NCBI GenBank assembly: GCA_963726295.1
Contig: CAVSBW010000002.1
Location: forward strand, 186,001 to 250,000
DNA: 64,000 bases
Direction of reading: 5' to 3'
Origin: DASSQJ01 sp963726295
GTDB lineage: Bacteria; Actinomycetota; Actinomycetes; Actinomycetales; Dermatophilaceae
Shown: piece by piece, positions 11,635 to 20,315 of the stretch
Position numbering within the stretch: position 1 is the first letter of the stretch
Layout: every line of letters begins with the position of its first letter
Translations under genes and position numbers: made by a program
Notes under the pieces: model-generated
Databases searched by the model: none
What the model was told of the DNA's origin: nothing
Seen by the model: only the letters and a program-made list of their open reading frames with translations

Positions 11635-12312
11635 TCAGGTCTTGCCCGCCTTGTACCCGACGCCGCGGACGGTGACGACGATCTCGGGGTGCTCGGGGTC
11701 GCGCTCGATCTTCGACCGCAGTCGCTGCACGTGCACGTTGACCAGCCGGGTGTCTCCGGCGTGCCGGTAGCCCCAGACCTGCTCGAGCAGCACCTCGCGG
11801 GTGAACACCTGCCACGGCTTGCGGGCGAGCGCCACGAGCAGGTCGAACTCGAGGGGGGTCAGGTTGAGCGGCTCGCCGCCGCGGGTCACCGAGTGCCCCG
11901 CGACGTCGATCTCGAGGTCGCCGATGGTCAGCCGCTCGGGGGCCGGCTCGTCGCCGCGCCGCAGCCGGGCCCGGACCCGGGCGATGAGCTCCTGCGGCTT
12001 GAACGGCTTGACGACGTAGTCGTCGGCGCCCGACTCGAGCCCGAGGACGACGTCGACGGTGTCGGTGCGGGCGGTGAGCATGACGATGGGGACGCCGGAC
12101 TCGCCGCGGATCTGACGGCACACCTCGAGGCCGTCGGTGCCCGGCAGCATGACGTCGAGCAGCACGAGGTCGGGCCGGTGCTCGCGGAAGGCGGCGAGCG
12201 CGGCGGCGCCGTTGGCGACGTGCGCGGTCTCGAGCCCCTCGTTGCGCAGGACGATACCGAGCATCTCCGCGAGCGCGAGGTCGTCGTCGACGACGAGGAC
12301 GCGACCCTTCAC
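11635..12312 (-). CDS. mtrA: Response regulator MtrA
   Basis: A 225-aa OmpR/PhoB-family regulator. The receiver domain has acidic residues at VVDDD, the phospho-acceptor Asp53 in VLLDVMLPGTDG, and KPF (VVKPFKPQEL). The winged-helix effector contains LTPLEFDLLVALARKPWQVFTREVLLEQVWGY and ends VRGVGYKAGKT. The start is GTG 12312 preceded by a strong GGAGGGGG; the protein then begins VKGRVLVVDDD as expected. MtrA is usually essential and controls cell-wall, division and developmental genes. It is first in the mtrA-mtrB-lpqB-comF run. In this genome its usual upstream neighbour ahcY has been displaced by about 28 kb of accessory DNA. Confidence 0.98.
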   Translation of the reverse strand: MKGRVLVVDDDLALAEMLGIVLRNEGLETAHVANGAAALAAFREHRPDLVLLDVMLPGTDGLEVCRQIRGESGVPIVMLTARTDTVDVVLGLESGADDYVVKPFKPQELIARVRARLRRGDEPAPERLTIGDLEIDVAGHSVTRGGEPLNLTPLEFDLLVALARKPWQVFTREVLLEQVWGYRHAGDTRLVNVHVQRLRSKIERDPEHPEIVVTVRGVGYKAGKT

Positions 12313-12438
12313 GGCCCCCTCCGATCTGTGGGTGTTGGCGTGTCCGTGGACCGGCACATGATCCCACAGCGGTCCGTGCGCGAACTGGGATCCCGGAACA
12401 TGCCCGGCGAGCCCCTGATCAGCACGGCGCCACCGGAC

Positions 12439-12444
12439 TACCCT
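12439..12444 (+). promoter_or_regulatory. Candidate leaderless promoter for the sensor kinase
   Basis: TACCCT at 12439-12444 lies 6 nt before the GTG at 12451 and 9 nt before the ATG at 12454, and no Shine-Dalgarno sequence is present. Transcription would start at or next to the start codon, as is frequent in actinobacteria. The same TANNNT-short gap-start arrangement recurs at several other genes in this window. Confidence 0.45.
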
Positions 12445-12453
12445 GAAGCCGTG

Positions 12454-14046
12454 ATGCGCGCCCCCCGGTTCGCGGCGATCGACGCCTCGACCAAGATCCG
12501 GCTGGCCTTCGGGGTGCTGTCCGCCTTCATCGCGGTGATGAACCGCAACGTGCTCGAGGTCCTCCCCTGGCTGGGCATCGTCGTCGTCATCGACCTCGTC
12601 ATCGTCATGCTCGACCGGATGCCGATCTCGCGCCGGGGCGTGCTCGACACCATCGTGCTCACCCTGCTCGCCGTCGACGCGGCGGCGGCCGGCATCGGCT
12701 ACGCGCTGGCCGGGCTCGGGGCAGCCCTGCTCATCCTCATCCCCGCCTACCACGCGGGCACCCGGTTCGGCCGGATCGGCTTCCTGCTCGCCTGCGTCGT
12801 CGGCAGCATGGCCTACCTGCTCGTCGCCTTCAACACCGAGCAGGCCACCCAGCCCACCGTCGGCGTCATCGCGTGGTTCGTCGCCGCGATGGTGCTCGGT
12901 GCCCTCGGCGTGTGGAACCAGCGGCTCGTCGCCGAGCAGGACGACCTCAGCTCCGACCCGGCAGCGCGTGAGGCGATCGAGCTCATCCAGCGGCTGCGCG
13001 ACATCTCCGGTGAGATGTCCACCGGGCTCGACGCCCCCGCCAGCGCCTCGCTCGCCCTCGACCTGCTCGCGGCCTCCGTGCCCTCCACCCGAAGCGCGGT
13101 GCTCGTCACCGAGGACAGCGAGCACCTGGTGCCGGTGGCCCTGCGCGGCTCCACCCGGGCCCCATGGCACGTCGCCGAGGACGTCTCGCGCATCCTCGAC
13201 CAGAACCCGTCGAAGTGGCGCCCCACGGAGATCGGCTTCGTCGACGAGTACGGCCGCCGCCAGGCCCTCGTCACCCCGTTCGCCCTCGCGGCCGGCCCGG
13301 CCACCGTGGTCGTGGTCGAGCGCAGCGTCGACCGGCCCTTCACCGACCTCGAGAAGAAGGCCACCCTCGACCTCACCAGGCGGCTGGCGCCGACGGTGCA
13401 GGCCGGCCTGCTCTTCGGCAACCTCAAGCAGTACGCCAGCCTCGAGGAGCGCAACCGGATCGCCCGCGACATCCACGACGGCATCGCCCAGGAGCTCGCC
13501 GCCCTCGGGTACTCCGTCGACGCGCTGCGGATGCAGGCGGGGCCGCCCGGCAGCAAGATGCGCGACGGCCTCGACGTCCTGCGCGACCGGCTGAGCGACA
13601 CGATGGCCGACCTGCGCCTGCACATCACCGACCTGCGGGTCGCCGAACGGCCCGGGTCGGGCCTGGGCGCGGTGCTCGGCGGGGCGGTGCAGAGCTTCGG
13701 CAGCATGACCGGCGTCCGCACCACCTTCTCGGTGAGCGAGGGCCGCCGGCGCCTGGACCCGCAGGTGGAGATCCTCATCCACCGGCTCGTGATGGACGTG
13801 CTCGCCGACGCGCAGGCCTCGGCGGCCCGCAACGCGTGGGTCACCCTCTCGACGTCGGTGGTCGGGCCCGCCTGCATCGAGGTCTCGCACGACGGTGACC
13901 CAGAACGGGCCGAACGGCTGTTCCGGCGTCCGGCGCTCGGCGACTTGCAGGGGGAACTTTCCCTGACCTCCGAGCCTGCGGGGCGTACGACGGTTAGCCT
14001 GACCATCGAGCAGCCCGAGCGTGTCGGGGTGCTCGAGGCGCCCTGA
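12454..14046 (+). CDS. NarL-type sensor histidine kinase with degenerate ATPase domain
   Basis: The 530-aa protein has about five or six N-terminal transmembrane helices (residues 15-155). A GAF-like central region follows (about 180-310), then a HisKA_3 dimerisation domain with the H-box ERNRIARDIHDGIAQELAAL, the phospho-acceptor His near residue 341. The C-terminal ATPase region is odd. Where kinases of this class have an N-box Asn it reads VLADAQASA, the DxGxG box is reduced to SHDGDPE, and no G2 glycine-rich lid is seen. It may therefore not bind ATP normally. It is followed 18 nt later by a response regulator and converges on the Tad pilus operon, which suggests a role in pilus regulation (inference). 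The adjacent GTG 12451 is an alternative start. Confidence 0.85.
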   Translation: MRAPRFAAIDASTKIRLAFGVLSAFIAVMNRNVLEVLPWLGIVVVIDLVIVMLDRMPISRRGVLDTIVLTLLAVDAAAAGIGYALAGLGAALLILIPAYHAGTRFGRIGFLLACVVGSMAYLLVAFNTEQATQPTVGVIAWFVAAMVLGALGVWNQRLVAEQDDLSSDPAAREAIELIQRLRDISGEMSTGLDAPASASLALDLLAASVPSTRSAVLVTEDSEHLVPVALRGSTRAPWHVAEDVSRILDQNPSKWRPTEIGFVDEYGRRQALVTPFALAAGPATVVVVERSVDRPFTDLEKKATLDLTRRLAPTVQAGLLFGNLKQYASLEERNRIARDIHDGIAQELAALGYSVDALRMQAGPPGSKMRDGLDVLRDRLSDTMADLRLHITDLRVAERPGSGLGAVLGGAVQSFGSMTGVRTTFSVSEGRRRLDPQVEILIHRLVMDVLADAQASAARNAWVTLSTSVVGPACIEVSHDGDPERAERLFRRPALGDLQGELSLTSEPAGRTTVSLTIEQPERVGVLEAP

Positions 14047-14064
14047 CCGACCAGGAGGACACCG

Positions 14065-14724
14065 ATGGCCATCAGCGTCGTGCTCGTCGACGACCATGCC
14101 GTCGTCCGCGAGGCCGTTGCCGGCATGCTCGACGACCAGGACGACATCACGGTCGTCGGCCAGGCAGGGTCGCTCGCGGAGGGTCAGGCCCTCTTCGACA
14201 AGTTGCTCACCACTCCCCCACCCGGCCGGGTCGTGGCCGTCATCGACGTCACGATGCCCGACGGCAGCGGCCTCTCCCTCGTGCGCTCCGCCCGCGAGCG
14301 CAGCAAGCACATCGGGCTCGTCGTCCTCACCATGCACAACGACGACTCGACACTGCTCGAGGCCCTCGACGCCGGCGCGTCGGCGCTGGTGCGCAAGAGC
14401 GCGCCCGCCGACCAGGTGCTCTCGGCCGTGCGCCGCGCCGCCGAGTTCCCGCTCGAGTTCTCGGCCAGCGGCCTGGCCGAGGCGATGCGCCGCCAGAACG
14501 ACGCTCCTCAGACCAACCTCACCGGCCGCGAGACCGAGGTGCTCAAGCTGCTCGTCGAGGGCGCCTCGGTGGCGCAGGTCGGTCGGCAGCTGTTCATGAG
14601 TCCGTCCACGGTCAAGACCCACATCGGCAAGATCTACGACAAGCTCGGCGCACACAACCGCGCCAGCGCCGTCATCGCGGCGGTGCGGCTCGGCCTCGTC
14701 GCCGACGTCGAGCGCAGCGGCTGA
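14065..14724 (+). CDS. LuxR/NarL-family response regulator next to Tad operon
   Basis: A 219-aa regulator with an intact receiver domain: VDDHAVVRE, phospho-acceptor Asp61 in VIDVTMPDGSG, Thr in VVLTMHN, and Lys in ALVRKSAPA. A LuxR-type helix-turn-helix follows (LTGRETEVLKLLVEGASVAQVGRQLFMSPSTVKTHIGKIYDKLG). ATG 14065 has GGAGG 6-8 nt upstream. It is co-directional with and immediately downstream of the sensor kinase, so they form a pair in one transcript. It ends at a strong palindrome shared with the convergent tadC. Control of the adjacent Tad genes is a reasonable guess from position only. Confidence 0.92.
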   Translation: MAISVVLVDDHAVVREAVAGMLDDQDDITVVGQAGSLAEGQALFDKLLTTPPPGRVVAVIDVTMPDGSGLSLVRSARERSKHIGLVVLTMHNDDSTLLEALDAGASALVRKSAPADQVLSAVRRAAEFPLEFSASGLAEAMRRQNDAPQTNLTGRETEVLKLLVEGASVAQVGRQLFMSPSTVKTHIGKIYDKLGAHNRASAVIAAVRLGLVADVERSG

Positions 14725-14753
14725 CGGCGCTGACGGCGGATTTCCGCTGACGC

Positions 14754-14789
14754 CGAACGGCCCCGGTCCACGTGGACCGGGGCCGTTCG
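14754..14789. terminator. Perfect 36-bp palindrome, bidirectional terminator
   Basis: The left arm CGAACGGCCCCGGTCCAC (14754-14771) is followed directly by its exact complement (14772-14789). It sits between the stop of the plus-strand response regulator (14724) and the stop of the minus-strand tadC (14807). That is the expected place for a terminator serving both transcripts. There is no long T-run on either side. Confidence 0.8.
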
Positions 14790-14806
14790 CTGTCGCGTGT
14801 CGGAGA

Positions 14807-15718
14807 TCAGAGCGCCGAGAAGGTCTGGACGATCTTGATGGCGCCGGGGCCGATGATCACGATGAACAGGGCCGGGAAGATGCAGACGAGGAGCGGGAAG
14901 AGGATCTTGACGGTCACCTTCTGGGCCTGCTCCTCCGCCCGCTGGCGCCGCACGACCCGCATCTCCTTGGTCTGCTCGCGCAGCACCGCGGCGATCGGCA
15001 GGCCCAGCCGGTCGGCCTGGATCAGCGCGCTGACGAAGTTCTTCACCTCGGGGGCCGAGGTGCGCTCACCGAGGGAGGCGAAGGCCTCGCCTCGCGACTT
15101 GCCGATGTGCATCTCTTGAAGGACCCGGGCGAACTCGCCGGCGATCGGGCCGTTCACGGTGCGGGCCACCTGGAGGATGGCAGCGTCGAAGCCCTGGCCG
15201 GCCTCCACGCAGACGGTCAGCATGTCAAGCGCGTCGGCCAGGCCCTTGCGCAGGTCCTGCTGGCGCTTCAGGCCCGCGTTGTAGAGCAGCAGGTCGGGGA
15301 GGAAGAAGAGCGCGGCGCCCGCGGCCGCAGCGACCACGAGGCCGTTGAAGGTGAACCCGAGGAGCAGCAGGGGCACGACGATGCCGAGGATCAGCGCGAG
15401 GCCCTTGGCCCCCATGACCCGCTCCACCGTCCAGGCGGGCGGGTTGCCGGCCTTGTCGAGGGAGCGCGACATCCGGCTGCCAGTGCCTCCCGGCGAGAGT
15501 CGGTAGGCCAGTCCCCGGAGGACACCGAGCGTGGGGTCGACGAGGCGGTCTCGGACGCCGAGCTCGCTCTTGCTGACCTCCTTGGTTGTCACCTGATGGT
15601 TCAAGAGCTGCAGCGAGCGCGCCACGCCGGTGGACTCGCCCGAGCCGACCACGAGGGCGAGCACGACGACGACGAGGGCGAGCATCACGAGCGCGATGCC
15701 GACAAGGAGGAGTGTCAC
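14807..15718 (-). CDS. tadC: TadC-like pilus inner-membrane platform protein
   Basis: A 303-aa type II secretion F-domain (GspF/TadC) protein. It has an N-terminal membrane helix (MTLLLVGIALVMLALVVVVLALVVG), two more hydrophobic segments near residues 100-145, and the F domain. That domain contains DALDMLTVCVEAGQGFDAAILQVA and ADRLGLPIAAVLREQTKEMRVVRRQRAEEQAQK, followed by a last membrane helix. It forms the inner-membrane platform for Flp pilus assembly together with TadB. The GTG start at 15718 lies 2 nt past the tadB stop, so the genes are coupled. It is the last gene of the Tad operon and ends at a strong palindrome. Confidence 0.92.
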   Translation of the reverse strand: MTLLLVGIALVMLALVVVVLALVVGSGESTGVARSLQLLNHQVTTKEVSKSELGVRDRLVDPTLGVLRGLAYRLSPGGTGSRMSRSLDKAGNPPAWTVERVMGAKGLALILGIVVPLLLLGFTFNGLVVAAAAGAALFFLPDLLLYNAGLKRQQDLRKGLADALDMLTVCVEAGQGFDAAILQVARTVNGPIAGEFARVLQEMHIGKSRGEAFASLGERTSAPEVKNFVSALIQADRLGLPIAAVLREQTKEMRVVRRQRAEEQAQKVTVKILFPLLVCIFPALFIVIIGPGAIKIVQTFSAL

Positions 15719-15720
15719 GG

Positions 15721-17718
15721 TCAGACCTCGATCTGTACGACTTTGCGCATCCAGAAGATGCCGATGATCATCGCCACGATTCCGCCGATCGACATGACGA
15801 TCCCCATGAGGGTGGTCCACAACAGGCTCACGTACTCGTAGTTCGCCCACATGGTGTAGAAGAGAATGCCGATGGGAAGGGCGACCAGAATGTAGGCGGA
15901 CAGGCGGCCCTCTGCGGAGAGGGCACGCACCTGACGGCGCAGCATCTCGCGTTCCCGCAACGTCGCCGCGGTGGTGCGCAACGTCTCGGCCAGGTTGCCG
16001 CCGACGTCCCGCTGGATGCGGATGGCCATGACCGCCCACTCCATGTTCTGGCTCTGCATCCGGTACGCCATGTGGTCGAGGGCGTCGCTGACGTCGGCAC
16101 CGATGCGGGCCTCGGCCAGGGCACGGGAGAACTCCTTGGCCGCCGGCTCGGGCGCGTCCTTGGCCACGGCGTCGAGGGCCTGGAGCAGGCTGAACCCGGA
16201 GGCCAGGGAGGTCGCCACGAGCATGAGGACGTCGGGCAGGACGGCCTCGAACTTCTTCGTGCGCCGCTTGGCGAGGTAGCGCAGGACGAACGGGGGGATG
16301 ACGAGCCCGAGCACCGCACCGATGAGACCGCCGATGATCGGCTGCGAACCGACGAGCAGGAACCCAACGGCCCCGGCGACGATGACGGCGACCATCCTCA
16401 GCACGAGCCACTCGCCGGCGCGCCACGGCAGGTCGGCCCGGTCGAGCAGCAGCATCGTCTTCGTGGTGGACTCGCGGCCCTCCATGAACGTGTCCGCCCT
16501 CGACACCAGGTTCTCACCGATGACCGACGGTGTCGGCGCCTGGCGCTGCGGGGACTTCCCGAAGCCGTAGGCCTCGATGGCACTGACGCGCTCTGAGCGG
16601 CGGGAGCGGAACATCGGCGCCATGAAGGCGACCACGAGGAAGAACAGGCCCAGCGTCAGCACGCCGATGGCCGGGACGAGGAACCGGTTGTCGATCGCGG
16701 TGAGCGGCACCAGTCCCTCGGTCGGGGTCGCAGCGGCCACGATGGGGCCGCCGGACGGCACGACCACCGGGCTGGTGTCGCCGAGGTCCACCGGGGTCGT
16801 GACCGTGAACTGCTGGCCCGAGGCCGTGCCCGTGATCTCCAGGGTCGTCTTCTGCTTGTCGACCTTCTGGGGGAGCGTGATGTCGAGGATGGTCTGCGAG
16901 CCGAGGGCGCGGGCAGCGGCCGAGAAGGCCCCGGTCACGGCTTCCGAGTTCTTCGCCGGGGCCACGCTGCCACCGCCGGCCGTGGCGAACTCGTCGAGGA
17001 CCTTGCCGGCCTTGTTCTGGTCGCTGCCCTTGTTGAACGAGATGACCTCGGCGCGGACGTTGCCCTTCTCCAGTGCGCTGACGGCCTCCGCGCGCTCCTT
17101 GTCGGCGTTCGCCTTGCCCTGGTCGGCGGCAACGGTGTCGCCGCCGTCGCTGAGCAGCACGATGCTGCGCTCGCCCTGGGTGCCGAGGCCGCCCACCGCG
17201 ATCTGGACGGCCTCGTAGAGCGAGGTCTCGCCCTTGGCCTGGAGGGAGCCTACGGCCCTGCTCACCTTCGCGTGGTCGGCGGTCGGCTGCACGTCGATTC
17301 CGGCGGTCGACGCGAACGAGACGACGCCGACCTTGACGTCCTTGGGCACGACCTCGAGGAACTCCTTGACGGCCTGCCGGACCGTCGCCATACCGCTGGC
17401 CTCCATCGAGCTGCTCGTGTCGATGACGAGCATCGTCGACCGCTTCTGCTCCTCGCCCTTGAGGGTGTCGATGCCGGCGGGCTTGCCGCCGACCTCGGCC
17501 CGCACCGAGTCGGGGTCGAGCTTGACCACCTTGTCGTTGCGGAAGATGAGCGACGCCGTCATCGTTCGCCCGTCGACGCGAACGTCGCTGATCGACCCCT
17601 TCAGGTCGTCAGCGGCCTGGGCGGCCGGTGCCACGACGACGCCGGCGACGAGCACGGCGAGCAGCCCCAGGGCGCCGTGGCGGCGCAGGTGGTGGGTGAG
17701 CATGGCGAACACGGTCAT
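15721..17718 (-). CDS. tadB: von Willebrand A domain-TadB fusion protein
   Basis: This 665-aa protein joins an exported von Willebrand factor A domain to a TadB platform domain. A signal-like N-terminal helix (residues 14-36) precedes a beta-rich segment. The VWA domain follows with its MIDAS metal site: DTSSS at 100-104, a Thr near 170 (KGETSL), and Asp in LLSDGGDT near 195. A membrane helix lies near 345-370. The type II secretion F domain (about 470-610; LMLVATSLASGFSLLQALDAVAKDAPEP) carries further helices. Ordinary TadB lacks VWA. The topology suggests VWA outside the membrane and the F domain in the usual place. The start overlaps the tadA stop as ATGA. The VWA part may bind pilin or envelope ligands (inference). 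Confidence 0.92.
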   Translation of the reverse strand: MTVFAMLTHHLRRHGALGLLAVLVAGVVVAPAAQAADDLKGSISDVRVDGRTMTASLIFRNDKVVKLDPDSVRAEVGGKPAGIDTLKGEEQKRSTMLVIDTSSSMEASGMATVRQAVKEFLEVVPKDVKVGVVSFASTAGIDVQPTADHAKVSRAVGSLQAKGETSLYEAVQIAVGGLGTQGERSIVLLSDGGDTVAADQGKANADKERAEAVSALEKGNVRAEVISFNKGSDQNKAGKVLDEFATAGGGSVAPAKNSEAVTGAFSAAARALGSQTILDITLPQKVDKQKTTLEITGTASGQQFTVTTPVDLGDTSPVVVPSGGPIVAAATPTEGLVPLTAIDNRFLVPAIGVLTLGLFFLVVAFMAPMFRSRRSERVSAIEAYGFGKSPQRQAPTPSVIGENLVSRADTFMEGRESTTKTMLLLDRADLPWRAGEWLVLRMVAVIVAGAVGFLLVGSQPIIGGLIGAVLGLVIPPFVLRYLAKRRTKKFEAVLPDVLMLVATSLASGFSLLQALDAVAKDAPEPAAKEFSRALAEARIGADVSDALDHMAYRMQSQNMEWAVMAIRIQRDVGGNLAETLRTTAATLREREMLRRQVRALSAEGRLSAYILVALPIGILFYTMWANYEYVSLLWTTLMGIVMSIGGIVAMIIGIFWMRKVVQIEV

Positions 17719-19106
17719 CGTGCCCCGTTGATGAACAGCGACGGCGGGACCGGCACGCCGAGGTCGTCGAGGTCCTCGAGGAACTTCGGGCGTAGCCCGG
17801 TGCTGACGAGTGACCCGCGGAAGCGGCCGTTCTCGTCGCGGCCGGCGTGGAAGTCGAACTTGAACAGGTCCTGGAGGGTGATGACCTCGCCCTCCATGCC
17901 GACGACCTCGCTGATCTGCACGATCCGGCGCGAGCCGTCCTTGAGGCGGGCCTGCTGCACGATGAGGTCGAGGGCGCCGGAGACCTGCTCGCGGATCGCC
18001 CGCACGGGCAGCTCGACTCCGGCCATGAGGACCATGGTCTCGAGGCGCGAGAGCGAGTCGCGGGCGCTGTTGGCGTGCACCGTGGTGATCGAGCCGTCGT
18101 GGCCGGTGTTCATGGCCTGGAGCATGTCGAGCGCGGCACCGTCGCGGACCTCACCGACGACGATGCGGTCGGGGCGCATGCGCAGGGCGTTGCGGACGAG
18201 GTCGCGGATGGCGATGGCGCCCCTGCCCTCGATGTTGGCCGGGCGCGACTCAAGGCGCAGCACGTGCTCCTGGTGCAGCTGGAGCTCGGCGGCGTCCTCG
18301 ATGGTGATGATCCGCTCGTCCTCGGGGAGGAAGGAGGAGATGACGTTGAGGGTCGTCGTCTTACCCGAACCGGTACCACCGGAGATGATGATGTTGCGGC
18401 GGCCGACGACGCAGGCCTTGAGGAAGTCGCGGACGTTCGGCGTGATCGTGCCGAAGGCGATGAGGTCGGCGTCGCTGAACGGGTCCTGGGCGAACTTCCG
18501 GATCGTGAGCACCGCGCCGTCGAGGGCGATGGGGTTGATCACGGCGTTGACGCGGGAGCCGTCGGGAAGGCGGGCGTCCACCAGCGGGCTGGCCTCGTCG
18601 ACGCGACGGCCGACGCGGCCGACGATCTTGTCGATGACGCGCCGCAGGTGGGCCTCGTTGGAGAACCGGGTCTCGACCGGGTAGATCTTGCCGGCGCGCT
18701 CCACGAAGATGTACTCGGCCCCGTTGACCATGATCTCGGTGATGTCCGGGTCGCGAAGGAGAGGCTCCAGGGGGCCGTGCCCGAGGATCTCGTCCGAGAC
18801 CTCCTGCGCGATGCGGGTGCGGTCCGCGTGCGAGAGCGGGGTCTGCTCGGCGTCGATCGTCTGCTGGAGGGTCTGGCGCACCTGGGCGGCCAGCTCGGCC
18901 TCAGGCAGGTGCGGGTCGTAGAGGCGGGGCCCCAGGCTCTCGATGAGGGCCTGGTGCACGCGACCCTTGACCTCGGAGAACGGGTCCGCGCCACGGCGTC
19001 GGGCCGCGGCCCCGGGCCGCTGCGCCGGGGTCGAGGAGCTCGATACAGCGGGCTCGGCGGCGGCCTGCGAGCGGCGGACGCTGTCGAGGCGGTCGGCAAG
19101 GCTCAT
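17715..19106 (-). CDS. tadA: TadA/CpaF pilus assembly ATPase
   Basis: A 463-aa type II/IV secretion ATPase of the CpaF group that powers Flp pilus assembly at the cytoplasmic membrane. Walker A is IISGGTGSGKTTTLN near residues 240-253. The Asp box is ITIEDAAELQL, and Walker B with the His box is RPDRIVVGEVRDGAALDMLQAMNTGHDGSITTVHAN. The N-terminal domain (DEILGHGPLEPLLRDPDITEIMVNG) is characteristic of the family. It overlaps tadZ upstream and tadB downstream by 4 nt each (ATGA), showing a tightly coupled operon. All catalytic motifs are present. Confidence 0.97.
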   Translation of the reverse strand: MSLADRLDSVRRSQAAAEPAVSSSSTPAQRPGAAARRRGADPFSEVKGRVHQALIESLGPRLYDPHLPEAELAAQVRQTLQQTIDAEQTPLSHADRTRIAQEVSDEILGHGPLEPLLRDPDITEIMVNGAEYIFVERAGKIYPVETRFSNEAHLRRVIDKIVGRVGRRVDEASPLVDARLPDGSRVNAVINPIALDGAVLTIRKFAQDPFSDADLIAFGTITPNVRDFLKACVVGRRNIIISGGTGSGKTTTLNVISSFLPEDERIITIEDAAELQLHQEHVLRLESRPANIEGRGAIAIRDLVRNALRMRPDRIVVGEVRDGAALDMLQAMNTGHDGSITTVHANSARDSLSRLETMVLMAGVELPVRAIREQVSGALDLIVQQARLKDGSRRIVQISEVVGMEGEVITLQDLFKFDFHAGRDENGRFRGSLVSTGLRPKFLEDLDDLGVPVPPSLFINGAR

Positions 19107-20314
19107 GACTTACGCCCCCTGAAGAGAGATCGGCGGGTGCTGGGTGTCGCATCGGCGCGGTGATGGCCGCCCTCGTCCTCGGCGTGGCTCTCACCGTTGC
19201 GCGGGGCGACGGCGATGTGCCCGTCGACCAGCTGCTTGATGGCCGTGCTCACCGGGCCGCGGGGGTCGTCGAGGACGATCGGCACCCCGCGGTTGACCGA
19301 GGCGGGGACCGAGAGGGAGTTCGGAATGTTCACCGCGATGTCGGTCTTGATCGCGGTGACGACGTCGTCGGGCCGCAGCCCGACCTTGGTGTCGGCGCGG
19401 TTGAGCACGATGATGCGGGCGTCCTTCGGGCTGCCGATCATGTCGAGCGTGTCGATGGCCACGCGCAGGTTCTTCACGGCCGGGATGTCCAGGGTCGCGA
19501 TGAGCACGAGGCTGTCGGACACGTCGATGGCGGCGAGCACGTGCTCGGTGAACGACGGCGGCGTGTCGATGATGACGTAGTCGTACGCCCGGCGGGCCGC
19601 CTTGATGATCTCGGTGACCGTGGGTACCGGGATGCGGTCGGCGTCGCCCGGGTCGTTCGGGGCACACAGCACCTCGAGGCCGCTGCTCTCGTGCAGGGTC
19701 GTCAGCTCGGCGATGGCGTCGGCATCGATGTGGCCGCTCATCGCCACCGCGTCGTACACCGATTTGATCGGCACCAGCTGGAGGCTGATGGCCACGTCAC
19801 CGAACGACAGGTCGAGGTCGATGAGCAGCACGCGGGAGCCGGTCTTGGCCAGGAGCGTCGCGGTGTTCGTCGACAGCGTCGTCTTGCCGACCCCGCCCTT
19901 GGCGGAGAACACGGTGATCACACGGCCGTCCTGACCGACACCACCACCGCTGTGCCCGGCCAGCCGCGCCGTGAGGTCGCGGCTGCGGCGCAGGGCCTCG
20001 GCGAGCGCCGTGTGGTCGTCGGCGGCCACGACCTCGCGCACGCCGGAGCGCAGCGCCTGGCTGAGGGCAGTGACGTCGACCCGACCGCGCAGGAGGATCA
20101 CGCCGAGCTCGGGCCGGTCGAGCCGGGCCGCCTCGGCGAGCTCGCAGGCCTGCTCCAACGACACGTCGGCGCCGATGACCACCTGCTCCACCTGCGCGTT
20201 GTCGTGCAGCGCTCGGGCCACCATCGCGGCCGTGTCGAGCGACTGCGTGTCAGGCCCCAGCGCGAACCGGTACCGGTCCAACGCCCCTGGACTGGGGTCC
20301 CAGAGAATGTTCAT
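19103..20314 (-). CDS. cpaE: TadZ/CpaE-like pilus-localising ATPase
   Basis: A 403-aa protein with an N-terminal atypical receiver-like domain (about 1-120) and a ParA/MinD-type ATPase domain. The deviant Walker A, SAKGGVGKTT, lies near residues 134-144, and LLIDLDLSFGDVA and YVIIDTPPSF follow. TadZ/CpaE places the Tad machine at a cell pole or other site. The C-terminal 30 residues are charged and His/Arg-rich. It starts 1 nt past the cpaB stop and overlaps tadA. Confidence 0.93.
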   Translation of the reverse strand: MNILWDPSPGALDRYRFALGPDTQSLDTAAMVARALHDNAQVEQVVIGADVSLEQACELAEAARLDRPELGVILLRGRVDVTALSQALRSGVREVVAADDHTALAEALRRSRDLTARLAGHSGGGVGQDGRVITVFSAKGGVGKTTLSTNTATLLAKTGSRVLLIDLDLSFGDVAISLQLVPIKSVYDAVAMSGHIDADAIAELTTLHESSGLEVLCAPNDPGDADRIPVPTVTEIIKAARRAYDYVIIDTPPSFTEHVLAAIDVSDSLVLIATLDIPAVKNLRVAIDTLDMIGSPKDARIIVLNRADTKVGLRPDDVVTAIKTDIAVNIPNSLSVPASVNRGVPIVLDDPRGPVSTAIKQLVDGHIAVAPRNGESHAEDEGGHHRADATPSTRRSLFRGRKS

Positions 20315-20315
20315 G

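Noticed and set aside
9971..12367. Single 798-codon frame reading through mtrB and into mtrA
   Set aside because: The upstream half is the wrong-frame shadow of mtrA. The true mtrB starts at 11632, 2 nt after the mtrA stop.
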